A stretch of DNA of 64,000 nt from Cephalotus follicularis. Taxonomy: Eukaryota > Streptophyta > Magnoliopsida > Oxalidales > Cephalotaceae. The notes beneath the pieces are model-generated. The model had not been told where the DNA came from, did not search any database, and saw nothing but the letters and a program-made list of their open reading frames with translations. The DNA lies in NCBI GenBank assembly GCA_001972305.1, contig BDDD01000370.1, positions 186,001-250,000 on the forward strand. Direction: 5' to 3'. Positions 1 through 10,885 of this stretch are shown piece by piece. The translations under genes and the position numbers were made by a program. Every line of letters begins with the position of its first letter. Positions within the stretch are counted from its first letter, which is position 1.

Positions 1-1060
1 TTATCAACTCTTCAATGCAATATTATAATGAACTCTGTCAGATCCAGGCGATCCCCTCGGTCAATGGAATCTTCAATCATTCGGTCCTCTACTACCCGCT
101 GCCCTACCTATGCCGTACACAAAAGGTACAACGCAGCCCCACCCCGAAAAGATAGGGTTAGCTACACTGATTAAGCAGAAACCTCATGCACCGTGTATGC
201 ATGTACAATGTGCAATATCGGTGAAAATCTACGCAATATCAATGTGAGGTGTACAATATCAATGCATGCCATGGAAAATGCACGTGTACAGTTGGTGATC
301 AGACTACCCGTATGACAATGGCCCATAATAGAGCATACGAATAGGATCTATACAAATCAATCAATGGTAGACACTCAATGGTGGTGTATAAAACACCCAA
401 TCAATGAATCAATGTCCTATAGAGCATGTGACCCCGGGTCAATACAATGTCAATCAATTAGCAGTGATCAATCCAACGAAAGGAAATCCTTCGAAAAGGG
501 TGGGAGATCTATCTATGTTTCTCAGACTGATCAGGTCTAGAACTCATAGATCTTCCAGCCTATGGCTATGCCAATACAATCTCGATGAGCAGCACCGAAT
601 GAGCTACTGTTACCGTTAGGGAGCTACGGCCCTCAGGGAGCATCAATTGTCAATCAATCATGCTTGTCAGCAAGACAATACAATAAAAGGAATAATACAA
701 GAAATGAAACGATCGACGGAATAGGTGGACAAAGTCAACAACTTAACTTGCCGACACGAATCATAAAGTCGCTCTATAGGATCCATACAATACAATCATT
801 CAAGTCAGTACAAAGTCCAATCAATTGTTAAAGTAAAGTCAACAAGTGATGATGTGTAATGGAGAAATGGGAATGTGTGTCCAATATACTGACTTAGACT
901 CATATCACTTATGACTCAAGATATCAATCAATGTGTCCATACAATCATTAAACCCATTTTCAAACACTTGAACACCTTAAGTGAGGCTCCAGTCAAGTGG
1001 CAATGTGAAAAGAAGTTGAAAACCAGCTTTGAGGTAGCTAAAAACTTCTATAAGTCCATT

Positions 1061-1381
1061 AGGCGTCGATGTCCTTGGTGAAAGACGTTGACACATCTTT
1101 AAAACAGGGGAAAGACGTTGATGTCTTTGAAAGACATCGATGTCTTTCTCTATTTGTATAGAGATCTGGCCGAAAGACGTCGATGTCCTTGGCGAAAGAC
1201 GTCTACGCGTTTCAATAAAATTACCCTAGGAATGTGCATCGATATTCAGCATCGATGTCTTTCCTGGGGAAAGACATCTCAAGGCAAAGACGTCGATGTC
1301 TTTGCTGCGGAATCACAGATACAACACTCTGAAGTGAAAGACATCGATGTCCATGGGTTGGGGATCGATGTCTTTGCTGGG
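1061..1381. repeat. Palindrome array, class AAAGACRTCGAYGTCTTT
   Basis: About eleven full or decayed copies of an 18-base palindrome occur in 320 bases. The copy at 1129-1148 is a perfect 20-base palindrome. Most decayed copies differ by CG to TG or CA changes, the pattern left by methylated-cytosine decay. Spacing is irregular. Confidence 0.85.
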
Positions 1382-1895
1382 CAGGGTCGATTTTTGTGCA
1401 AAAAACTAGCCAATCTCATGTCAAAATCCAATTTAAAGCTATTATTTGAAAACCAGGGGTTGAAATGAATCATTTAAGGTTAGTAAAATTTGTTACAACC
1501 TTCTAATTTCAGTTTCAATCCACCTAGATCTGTTAGATCAAGGAAATCAATAAAAACCATAGTTTTTCAATTCAATACAATACAATCATTCAATCATTCA
1601 ATCAAATCAATCAATCATGCAATTTAAGCAATAGGCAATCAAGTAGGCAAATCCTACCTTTAACGAAGTTTCAAAAGTTGAGCTTTCAATCAATCGGTCG
1701 GCAAGAATCGCCCAAGAACCCACTACTTTCTTGTTTAATCGGCAAGCCGCAACTTGCAAGAGCTATCCTTGTTGATGGAGATGCAATCCAGGTGCTATGG
1801 AGATGGAGGGAAGCTTCTTAGCTAGAGAGTAAGGGGGAGAAGGATAGAGAGAGAGAGAAGAATGAGAAAGAATGAGAGAAATGGCTGAGGAATCG

Positions 1896-1906
1896 GCTTA
1901 TATAGC
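1896..1906 (-). promoter_or_regulatory. TATA box of LTR A
   Basis: CTATATAAGC on the minus strand, conserved at 52521-52530 and 60321-60331 in the other A-family LTRs. Its position fits the U3/R border of the LTR. Transcription itself is inferred. Confidence 0.6.
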
Positions 1907-2075
1907 TGATTCCGCCAACTCTCCGAAACTCAGCCCAAACATCCCGACTATACATGCATGTAATCAATACAATAACAATAGGTATAGGAATACCTCAATT
2001 CAATACAATTCGATACGGTCCAATACGGTACAATGTATGCATGAACAATATGAAAAGGGAATTTGAGTCGCCACA

Positions 2076-2095
2076 TTCTCCCCTCCTTAAAAGAA
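2076..2095 (-). other. Polypurine tract of element A
   Basis: On the minus strand TTCTTTTAAGGAGGGGAGAA immediately precedes the 3' LTR. The same tract is present at 60512-60531. It would prime plus-strand DNA synthesis. Confidence 0.75.
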
Positions 2096-2099
2096 TCTG

Positions 2100-2910
2100 G
2101 TCCCCAGATTCACCAGCCGATCGATCAATCAGTCAAATAGGAAAGTATATGTCTCTCTCACATCGTTCTTGCACTCCCAGGTGTGCTATACTAAACCATG
2201 ATACTTCCATAGAACACTGATTAATGGAATGGTCTTGTTCCTCAAAACTCTGATCTGTCTGTCAGCAATTTGTATACAAGTCTCAATAAACGACAAGTCA
2301 GGTTCTAGATAATTCTTACCATGCTCAATGATGTGTGAAGATCTCAAGCATATCTCCTCAACTGAGAAACATGGAAGACATCATGAACTCCCGACAAGGT
2401 TTGAGGAAAGGCAAGCCTATAAGCAAGTCGGCCAATCTGATCCAATACCTCGAAAGGTCCAATAAAACGGGGAGAAATCTTCCCTTTCTTCCCGAATCTC
2501 ATGGCTCCTTTAGTGGGCGACACTTTGAGGAAAACATGGTCAGCAACACTAAACTCCAAGCCTCTGTGATGAAAATCAGCATAGCTTTTCTGTCTACTCT
2601 GCGCAACAATCAATCGGTCTTTAATCAATTTCACTTTCTTTGTGGTAATCTGTACAATCTCTGGCCCCAAAATGCTCTTTTCACCGACTTGATCCCAAAA
2701 AACTGGCGATCGACACTTCCTACCATATAGGGCTTCATAAGGAGCCATATGTATGCTCTCGCGATAACTATTGTTATACGAGAACTCAATCAAATAAAGG
2801 TACTCATCCCAGCTACCTCCAACGTCGAGAACGCATGCACGAAGCATGTCCTTTAATATCTGAATGGTCCTTTCAGACAACCCATCTGTTTGGGGATGAA
2901 AATTAGTGCG
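2100..2910 (-). pseudogene. Element A pol: integrase C-terminal half and chromodomain region
   Basis: Minus-strand reading shows the second half of a Ty3 integrase: the stretch HPQTDGLSERTIQ around the last catalytic region, the SYNNSY and YGRKCRSP motifs, and the GPFEVL and HDVFHVSQLRRY signatures that end plant Ty3 integrases, followed by a decayed chromodomain region. It continues at 11969 on the other side of the Sirevirus. Close relative: 60565-61355. Fossil, broken. Confidence 0.85.
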
Positions 2911-3864
2911 TGTTGACATTTATGTCGCAATCCTAGTTTTGATGATAACATATTTGTGTCTACCAAAGTTTCTTAATGTGCAAGAAAAAGACGAAATGTG
3001 CAAAACAGCAAAAATTGCAGAAATAGCTTAAAGCGTCGACGCTCAGGAACTAAGCGTCAGCGCTTTGTGCAATAGTTGAGACAAGGAACAAAGCGTGTAC
3101 CGTTGAAGCATTTCGAGGAAAGGAGTAAGTGTCCAAACCGTTGACGCCCAAATGGAAGCGTCAGCGCTTTAACTCAAAGCGTCTGCGCTTTGACACCCTT
3201 TGCCCGCGGATTAAACCAGTGACTTATGATGGAATTCAATTTGACAAAAGCGGCGACGCTTTACACTAACCATCCGTGCTTTAAGATAAAGCGGCGACTC
3301 AAAGTTTAGAATGCCAGCGCTTTGAGCAGAGCAGTTGAAATTCAAACTTGCAACGGCAATACGAGCGGCGACGCTTTAAGACAAACTGTCGACGCTTTGT
3401 ACGGCTGGAACAATGACTGACTTGATTTTTAATGAGCCGTCTTTGAAGCAACACACTCCAAGACACACCCAATGGATTTGTAAGGCAAGAAACGACTATA
3501 TACATAGGTTTTGAGGAGAGACAATAACATAGAATACAAGAGACAACATATACAAAGATCAATCAAGCAAAAACACAACAAGAATTCAAAATCAAGAAGT
3601 CGAATTCAAAAGCTCTTGTCCAGTGTCTTATCTAATATTTGTTCCCACTTAGATTGAGTGATTTCATCTTGTAAAATCCAACCTTTTGAGAGGTTAAAAA
3701 CAAACATTATTCTTTATACTTTGATTGTAATAGGGGAGTGAACCCTAAGAGAGATTGGGGAGTGAACCCAAAGAGAATTGTAAGTGATTGAGGTCAATCA
3801 CAAAGGTGTACCGAATAGCACCCGGAATTTTATTCGGAGACTAGTGGAAACTCAAGGAGATCCT
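2911..3864 (+). repeat. 5' LTR of the Sirevirus (partial)
   Basis: Matches 10886-11850 of the 3' LTR, then passes abruptly into an unrelated LTR in the other orientation (3865-5372). Confidence 0.9.
3030..3400. repeat. Palindrome array, class AAAGCGTCGACGCTTT
   Basis: About a dozen full, half or decayed copies of a 16-base palindrome occur in the Sirevirus 5' LTR. Variants with the centre GGCGAC, GTCAGC or GTCTGC are frequent. The same array stands at 11004-11373 in the other LTR. Confidence 0.85.
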
Positions 3865-3868
3865 CAAA

Positions 3869-3968
3869 GCATTCATAAAACATTTCTCTTCATTTGAGTA
3901 GTTAACTCAAATGCATTCATAAAACATTTCTCTTCATTTGAGTAGTTAACTCAAATGCATTCATAAAA
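3869..3968 (+). repeat. 44-bp tandem repeat (2.3 copies)
   Basis: Two identical 44-base units starting at 3869 and 3913, plus a partial third that begins GCATTCATAAAA at 3957. It lies at the junction between the Sirevirus LTR and LTR F. Confidence 0.9.
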
Positions 3969-4642
3969 TCATTTCATAAAATCTTTCTTAATACCTCGAG
4001 TGATCAGATCAAAGCATTCATAAAACATCATTGTAAACCTTTCTACAACTGGTTTTCCATATAGAAATCTTCATTTTATTTCCTTTCACAATCCGTAAAG
4101 CATTTTCATTACTTAGAGTAATTTAACTCAAAAACCTTTAGAAAATAGTTTTGCATAACTTTTCTAAATCTTGAATTTCATATAGAAATAATCACTTTCA
4201 TAGAATACTTAAAACATAAACATTAAAGTAGACATCTCAATGAATCTATAGAGATAAAAATAATAAAATTCCATTGAGAAACGAAGCTGGAATGAATTTT
4301 TAAAGTTGCAGTTTCCTTTTGAAAACTGGACCTGAGCAGTAGAAGAAAACATAGCTTTTCATCAAGAATTCGATAGAATTTGGAGATTCATAAAACATAA
4401 CAGGTAAAGAAGACATCTTGAGGTTTTCCAAACATTAAACCATTCGAAATTTCATCAAGAACTCAGCAATATATGAATTAAACTATCTGCTGCATAATTT
4501 GGAAGTAAAACAGAGGAATAACTTTGATAAAATGGGTATAGAATCTCCTTACCTCACTTGATCTCCTTCCCTTCTTCTCTCCCTAGTATCCTCCTCTCCA
4601 ATCTCAGCAGAAAAGCAACCCTTCATCACTGAAATTGCACAT

Positions 4643-4651
4643 ACATATATA
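4643..4651 (-). promoter_or_regulatory. TATA box of LTR F
   Basis: TATATATG on the minus strand, about 720 bases from the LTR start. Position is consistent with a U3 promoter. Activity is not shown. Confidence 0.45.
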
Positions 4652-4871
4652 GGAGAGGCAAACTTGGAGGCCAAGCTTGCATGGTGTCATCCATGACCTC
4701 ACCCATGTGAGCTTGCCTCCATATGACTAAATTAAATCCATTCAGATTATGCCACCTGCCCTTTATAGAAAAATATCGTAAGTCTTCCATCCTTTGCTTG
4801 ACACGTGTCCCTCGATCCATTTAATTCCTCCGAAACGGGATAAAAGCTAGAATTCTGCACCTGACACAGGG

Positions 4872-5135
4872 CAAAGCGTCGACTCTTTACTTAAAGTGTC
4901 GCCGCTTTAAGTCTCCTTCCGGTCAATTTCAATACTCGATCTTCAAAGCGTCGTCCATTACACTTGAAGCGCTGGTACTTTACTTCAAAGTGTCGCCGCT
5001 TTCGTCCAAGCGTCGTCGGTTAGAGGCATATGTTCAATTTGCCATCGCACTGGTTTAAAGCGCCGTTAGGAGGGGTCTAAGCGTCGACCGTTACTACCCA
5101 AGCGTCGACGCTTTAAGTGCAACTGTCGGCGCTTA
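4872..5135. repeat. Palindrome array in LTR F, class AAGCGTCGACGCTT
   Basis: About ten full or decayed copies, including a perfect 14-base palindrome at 5100-5113. It is the same motif class as the surrounding Sirevirus although LTR F is of Ty3 type. Confidence 0.8.
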
Positions 5136-5379
5136 AGACAGTTTTCCTTCTCATCACTTAGACAAATTAAATTTTCTTCCGGGGGCACTACCCCCCGAAT
5201 CCCTGCCCGTTGACCGGTCAGCGGGACCCCCCGTTCGCTCACAGGGGAGCGGAACCCCCGAACCCCCTGAGCGTAGGGTCATACTACGGGTCCCTTGAAC
5301 TATTTGCCAATTATACAACAACAATCATCTTTCCACAATTAATATCTTTAATGGAAATTCGGGTCATTACATCGTCACA

Positions 5380-8300
5380 ATGCTACCATAAGAAAAATGC
5401 CACATATAAGAAAAAGATAAATGCTTCATGTGTTCATTGTGGTAAATACGGTCATGCATCTTCATCTTGTTTTTATAAAAGAAATAATATGTATAAAAGA
5501 AGAATAATTGTATCTTGCAATAATTGTGGTAAGAATGGCCATACTTCTACCTCATGCTTTTACAAAGAAAATATATTTAATGATTTGAATTTCTCTAGAG
5601 TAAAGAAGAGTTGGGTTCCCAAACGGACCACCTTGACTAACCCCAAAGGACCCAAGGTTTGTTGGGTACCTCAAACAAATATTTGAAAATTGTGTTTGTA
5701 GGTGTGCTTGAAGGCACTATCCAAGAAGACTCAATGGTACTTGGATAGTGGGTGCTCCAAGCATATGACGGGCGACAAGAGTCTCTTCATCAAATTCGAA
5801 TCAAAGGAAGGAGGAGATGTAACCTCTGGAGACAATTCAAAAGGAAAAATCAAAGGCTTTGGCTCCATAGGTAACAATAAAACCTCTATTCATAGTGTTC
5901 TATTTGTTGATGGACTCAAGCACAATCTCTTGAGCATAAGCCAATTATGTGACAAGGATTGTAGAGTCATTTTTGAAAAAGACTCTTGTAAAGTGATAGA
6001 CATAAATAGTAATCAAATCAAGTTTGTAGGATATAGACATGAAAATGAGTATGTGGTAGATATAGATGACTTGAATAATGTTAAATATCTAGTGTCTATA
6101 AATGAAAATAGTTGGCTTTGGCATAGAAGATTAGGTCATGTAGGTATGTCAACTATATCGAAACTTCTAAAACATGAATTGGTTAAAGGACTCCCTAAAA
6201 TTAGCTTTGAAAAGGATAAAGTTTGTGACGCATGTCAATACGGTAAACAAACTAGAGCTTCATTTAAAAGCAAAGACATTGTATCAATAACTAGGCCATT
6301 GTAACTTTTGCATATAGACTTATTTGGTCCAATAGATATTAGAAGCCTAGGTGGTAAATCATATGCCATGGTCATAGTAGACGATTATTCTAGATATACA
6401 TGGACTATTTTCCTAGCCCATAAAAATGAATCTTTTAAAGAATTTTCAAATTTTTGTAAAATCATTCAAAATGAAAAGGACACTTATATTTCTAAAATTA
6501 GAAGTGATCATGGAAAAGAATTTGAAAATCATTTGTTTGAAAATTTTTGCAATGTTCTCTACTCGTAGAACACCTCAAGAAAATGGGGTTGTTGAAAGGA
6601 AAAATAGAACTTTGCAAGAAATGTGTAGAACATTTATAAATGAAAATGATTTACCAAAATATTTTTGGGCGGAAGCTATAAGTACTTCGTGTTATATCTT
6701 AAATCGCATATCAATAAGGCCAATTCTCAAAACGACTCCATATGAATTATGGAGGGGAAGAAAGCCTAACATTAGTTATTTTCACACCTTCGGATGCAAG
6801 TTCTTCATCCACAATAATGGAAAAGAACATCTTAGTAAATTCGACTGACGAGGGTATTTTTCTAGGATATTCATCTAGTAGTACAGCTTATAAATGCTTC
6901 AACAAAAGAACATTACTTGTTGAGGAATCCATGCACGTTGTATTTGATGAAACTAACCCAAAACTTCCAAAAGAAGTTATTGATGATGATTGTATAGATT
7001 TTATTTAAAATGGAGTTGATAAGCTAAACCTAGAAGAAACCAAAAAGGAGCCATCAACACTAGAAGAAACCTCTCAAGAAAGCTATCAAGAAGCTCTCCA
7101 TGACAAAACCTTGAAGGTGGTAAGAGGATACCCTCATGAAGCAATAATAGGTAATCCTAGATTAGGAGTATCTACTAGGTCTAATGTTAATCACAATTAC
7201 ATTGCCTTTTTGTCACAAATAGAACCTAGAAATATAGATGACGCCGAAAAGGACGAAAATTGGATTAATGCTATGGAAGAGGAATTAAACCAATTCGAAA
7301 GAAATAAAGTATGGAATCTAGTTCCTAGGCCAAATAACCAAAACATAATCAGCACAAAATGGGTATTTCGTAACAAAGTAGATGATCAAGGAATTGTGAT
7401 TAGATATAAAGCTAGGCTAGTTGCTAAGGGATATTTCCAAGAAGAGGGAATTGACTTTGATGAGTCGTGTGCACTCGTAGCTAGACTAGAATCTATACGT
7501 ATGTTACTCGCGTATGCATCGTTTAAAGATTTCACCCTTTTTCAAATGGAGGTTAAGAGTGCATTCTTGAATGGTGTAATAAAGGAGGAAGTTTATGTGG
7601 AACAACCTCCCGGATTTGAAAACCCTCACTTGCCTAACCATGTCTTTACACTCTCAAAAGCGTTTTATGGTTTGATACAAGCTCCTAGAGCTTGGTACGA
7701 AAAGTTAAGTGGTTATTTACTTGAAATGGCTTTAAAAGAGGAACAATCGATATTACTCTTTTCACAAAAACTTTTAATAAAGAAATCTTAATTTTCCATG
7801 TCTATGTTGATGATATAATCTTTGGGTCTACTAATAAAAATTTGTGCAAGAGTTTTGCTAAGATCATGCAGGACGAATTTGAAATGAGCATGATGGGTGA
7901 GCTCAACTATTTCCTTGGACTTCAAGTCAAACAACTAGAAGAGGGAATATTCATCAACCAATCAAAGTATGTCAAGCTCCTACTTAAAAGATTCGGGATG
8001 GAGAACGCCAAAAAGAGTAACACCCCCATGAGCATAACTACTAAACTAGACAAGGACGAACAAGGTAAACCAATAGACCAAAAACTTTGTAGAAGCATGA
8101 TAGGTTCGTTGTTTTACTTAACGGCGAGTAGGCCGGATATATTGTTTAGTGTGTGTTTATGTGCTAGATTTCAGGCATGCCCTAAGGAATCTCACTTGCA
8201 TGCGGTAAAAAGAATTTTTAAGTATCTAGCATATACACCTTATTTAAGATTATGGTATCCTAGGAACTCATTTTTGACTTACACACTTACTCCGATGCTG

Positions 8301-8740
8301 ACTTTGGAGGATACAAAGTAGATAGAAAAAGCACGGGTGGCACGTGTCTATTTTTAAGCAATATGCTTATTTCTTGGTTTATCAAGAAACAAAATTCAGC
8401 AGCGCTTTCTACTACCGAAGCCAAATACATTACCGAGGGAAGTTGTTGCACCCAAATCATGTGGATGAAGCAACAACTCCTTGACTATGGTTTTAACTTT
8501 GAAAAAGTGCCAATTAGGTATGATAACACTATTGCAATATGTTTAGGGAAAAACCCGGTTCATCACTCTAGGACTAAACACATTGACATAAGATATCACT
8601 TCATAAAAGATCACATAGAAAAAGGTGATATTGAATTAGTCTTCATCCCGACTCAAGAATAAGTCGCGGACATCTTCACAAAACCATTAGACGAACAAAT
8701 CTTCTCAAAATTTAGATTGGAATTAGGTTTATATGAAATT
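5380..8740 (+). pseudogene. Sirevirus gag-pol remains
   Basis: Parts in order, approximate: C-terminal gag with two CCHC zinc knuckles (CVHCGKYGHASSSC, CNNCGKNGHTSTSC) 5400-5590; aspartic protease with WYLDSGCSKHMTG 5730-5900; GAG-pre-integrase (HRRLGHVGM) and integrase core (HIDLFGPI, DDYSRYTW) 6110-6850; RT ([26 protein letters not shown]) 7230-8150; RNase H (TEAKYI, TKHIDIRYHFI) 8370-8740. The wording matches SIRE/Maximus elements. Broken, with about eight breaks. The N-terminal gag region is not recognisable. Confidence 0.9.
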
Positions 8741-9166
8741 GAGTGATTGACATGTTTATATGATTGGTGTGGAAATACATGTTTGCTTAATATGCCTGTT
8801 TGTTCATCAGTGCATCATTTGCATTCATTCATAGACGTTTACGAAAAATTGGCAGAAAACATAGCAAAGCACCGACGCCAGGAATTAAAGCGTCAGTGTT
8901 TTACACTAAAATTAGGGCTCAAATTGGGGAAAATGAGTAAAGCGCCGATGCTTCACTCAATTCCATCGATGCTTTAGTCGTATTTTAAAACAGAAAGCAT
9001 CGTCTGTGAATCCATTTTTACAAAAAAAAAAAACTCAAATCCCTAACTCTAGAACACTGTCTCTGGCGATTTAAAACCTCCTCACTGCCGAAAAGCGTTA
9101 TCTAACCTCAAAAAATCACCAAAGATGCCAAAATCCAAGAAAGTTGAAGCTAGATAAGGGTCTAAA
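8741..9166 (+). other. Spacer between RNase H and the extra ORF, with palindrome copies
   Basis: No coding sequence is recognised. It holds several decayed copies of the AAAGCGTCGACGCTTT class (about 8866-8980) and an A-rich run near 9020. These are the only palindrome copies seen outside LTRs, so the motif is not purely an LTR feature in this lineage. Confidence 0.6.
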
Positions 9167-10033
9167 ATGAAAAGAAAGTCAGTTGGATGCAAGGGCAAGG
9201 GTGGAACCTCACTGCCAGCCCTACAAGCGGCAACCTCTTCACTCCCAAGGTATCCCGAAGCCTACTTCAATTGCAAAATACTAGTAGGCAAAGTATTAGA
9301 TTTTGATTTTTGCAACAATGAGGGTTTCCCCATTGTTGAGTGGCTAAGCACACAAGGGTTAGAAGCCTTATTTTTGATTAATTTTCCTAGCTATCCTGAG
9401 CTAATTAAAGAATTTTATGTTCACATTCTAAGTAGCTCCATGGTAGAATTAAGCACAAAAGTTAAAAATAAGGAAATAAAATTAGAAGTCAAAAATCTAG
9501 CCACAATCCTAAATATTCCAAATGATGGTGCTAGGGGATGGAACCAAAGGAGTTGGGTGACAAGTAGAGACTTTGACAGACAGGAATGTGTACAAATACT
9601 TTTTGGTGAAAATGCTGACTTTGTGCAACGAATGTACACTAGGAACTTTAGTCTACATCATAGGTTCCTACATCGCGCTGTCTGCACACACATTTTGCCT
9701 AAGGCTGGTGGGTTCGATGAGGTAACCCACATGGAGGCATATACTATGTATCACCTCATTACAGGCAAAAGAATTAATGTGCCCTTCTTAATAATTAATC
9801 ATATGCAATCAATCCATGGGAGAGAAAATGCTAGGTTGGCCTACAGTAACATCATCACCAAAATCCTTTTACACTTTGAAGTTGACCTAACTGGAGAGAT
9901 ACATCACCCTCTCCAAAATGTAGACAAATTGGGCAAAGGAACCCTAGGAAGAATGGGGTTCAAAAAGCACAAGCGGCTTGGAACTTGGGTCCCAAGACAA
10001 GAGGACTCAAATAGGGTCATTGAAGAAGAATGA
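9167..10033 (+). CDS. Extra ORF after pol, plant-transposon-protein type, in the env position
   Basis: A 288-residue frame reads through whole in an otherwise broken element. It starts with a basic stretch (MKRKSVGCKGKGG), then a globular part with YFNCKILVGKVLDFDF, an EFYVHI segment, LEVKNLATILNIPNDGARGW, and a C-terminal stretch rich in HLITGKRINVPFLIINHM. This layout resembles the putative plant transposon protein domain that plant retroelements, including Sireviruses, carry downstream of pol in the env-like position. No signal peptide or clear membrane segment is visible, so a real envelope is not supported. Function unknown. A short coiled-coil-like stretch follows (10043-10303). Confidence 0.7.
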   Translation: MKRKSVGCKGKGGTSLPALQAATSSLPRYPEAYFNCKILVGKVLDFDFCNNEGFPIVEWLSTQGLEALFLINFPSYPELIKEFYVHILSSSMVELSTKVKNKEIKLEVKNLATILNIPNDGARGWNQRSWVTSRDFDRQECVQILFGENADFVQRMYTRNFSLHHRFLHRAVCTHILPKAGGFDEVTHMEAYTMYHLITGKRINVPFLIINHMQSIHGRENARLAYSNIITKILLHFEVDLTGEIHHPLQNVDKLGKGTLGRMGFKKHKRLGTWVPRQEDSNRVIEEE

Positions 10034-10885
10034 GAAGCAGAAATGGGTGATGAAGCTCAAAATGAACCAAGAGAGCCTCCAGTTGAGCAAACACCGAATT
10101 TCAACCTACCAAAAACAAAACTCGACGAAATCTTGGATGCAATTAAAGACCTACAGCAAAATGTCCAAGAAATTAAAGTCAATGTTCAATCTGTTAAAAG
10201 AAGGCAAAAGAGGATGACAAAGAAATTTGCAGAAACTGGGATAATTGGCTACAAAGGCCTCATTTCCTCCTCTTCGAGCCACGATGACGATGACATTCAG
10301 TGAGCTGATGCTGCAACAGATGACTTGGAGGGAGATATGGGTGGAGAAAAGGAAGACACTCCAATGGACGACTAAGCTCTTGCATATCATTCATTATGCA
10401 TTTTATGTTTATGTATTGTTGTGATGTTGATTTGGAAAACTTGTTATGGTCTGAAGTATGTAAGGTGAACTTATAAGTTTGTAATATTTCCTTATGCACT
10501 TTATCTTATTTTTATGAATGAAAATGAAATTGATGTTATTATGTTCATTGTACTGTGTTATATTAATGAATGCTTAGTGTGCAATATGAATGATTCAAAA
10601 TTATAATTTTGATATCTAATGTGAATAACATTGCTTTATAACAACAAATGGTTTTGATTATAACATCTTAAATCCTTTTTGAAATGATAACAAAAAGGTG
10701 GATAAACTATAAGAAAAGATGGCATAATGACAAGTAAACTCTCATTGTTTAACTAAGGGGGAGATATTGAATTAAGGGGGAGCACATATACATGAATATG
10801 TTTGTGCATTATTTGTTATATTGGTTAAAATTATACAATCTATGCTTAAATTAAACAAATTTTGTCATCATCAAAAGGGGGAGAT
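10034..10885 (+). other. Sirevirus 3' region with three AAGGGGGAG polypurine tracts
   Basis: The first 270 bases encode a lysine-rich coiled-coil-like segment ending in an acidic tail (SSSSSHDDDD). The rest is AT-rich and non-coding. AAGGGGGAG tracts lie at 10755-10764, 10774-10783 and 10875-10884; the last abuts the 3' LTR and is the working-type polypurine tract. Multiple tracts are a known Sirevirus trait. Confidence 0.75.

Larger units (their letters stand above)
1..2075 (-). repeat. 3' LTR of element A (cut by window start)
   Basis: Aligns along its whole length with 50618-52700 and with 58420-60511. The inner end is marked by ...GCCACA followed by the purine tract on the minus strand. 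A TATA box and an array of TCGA-centred palindromes lie inside. The outer end and target duplication are outside the window. Confidence 0.9.
3865..5372 (-). repeat. LTR F: Ty3-type LTR in minus orientation inside the Sirevirus
   Basis: On the minus strand it begins TGTAATGACCCGAATTTCC, a typical plant Ty3 LTR start. It carries a TATA box near 4647 followed by a pyrimidine-poor leader, as an LTR should. No internal domain accompanies it and no target duplication is seen, so it is a solo or partial LTR. Its terminal 60 bases resemble the 67-bp mini-LTR at 24564-24630. It holds its own array of AAGCGTCGACGCTT palindromes (4872-5135) and a 44-bp tandem repeat (3869-3968). Confidence 0.75.

Noticed and set aside
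1061-1381. Repeat-spacer look resembling a CRISPR array
   Set aside because: Spacing is irregular, units are palindromes decayed to different degrees, and the setting is a plant LTR. No cas genes are present.
1118-1468. Open frames across palindrome arrays (also 35282-35674 and 44281-44697, minus strand)
   Set aside because: They are translations of the repeat motif within LTRs, show no known domain and are not conserved as protein.
9167-10033. True envelope protein
   Set aside because: No signal peptide, furin-like site or clear membrane anchor. The wording fits the plant transposon protein type instead.
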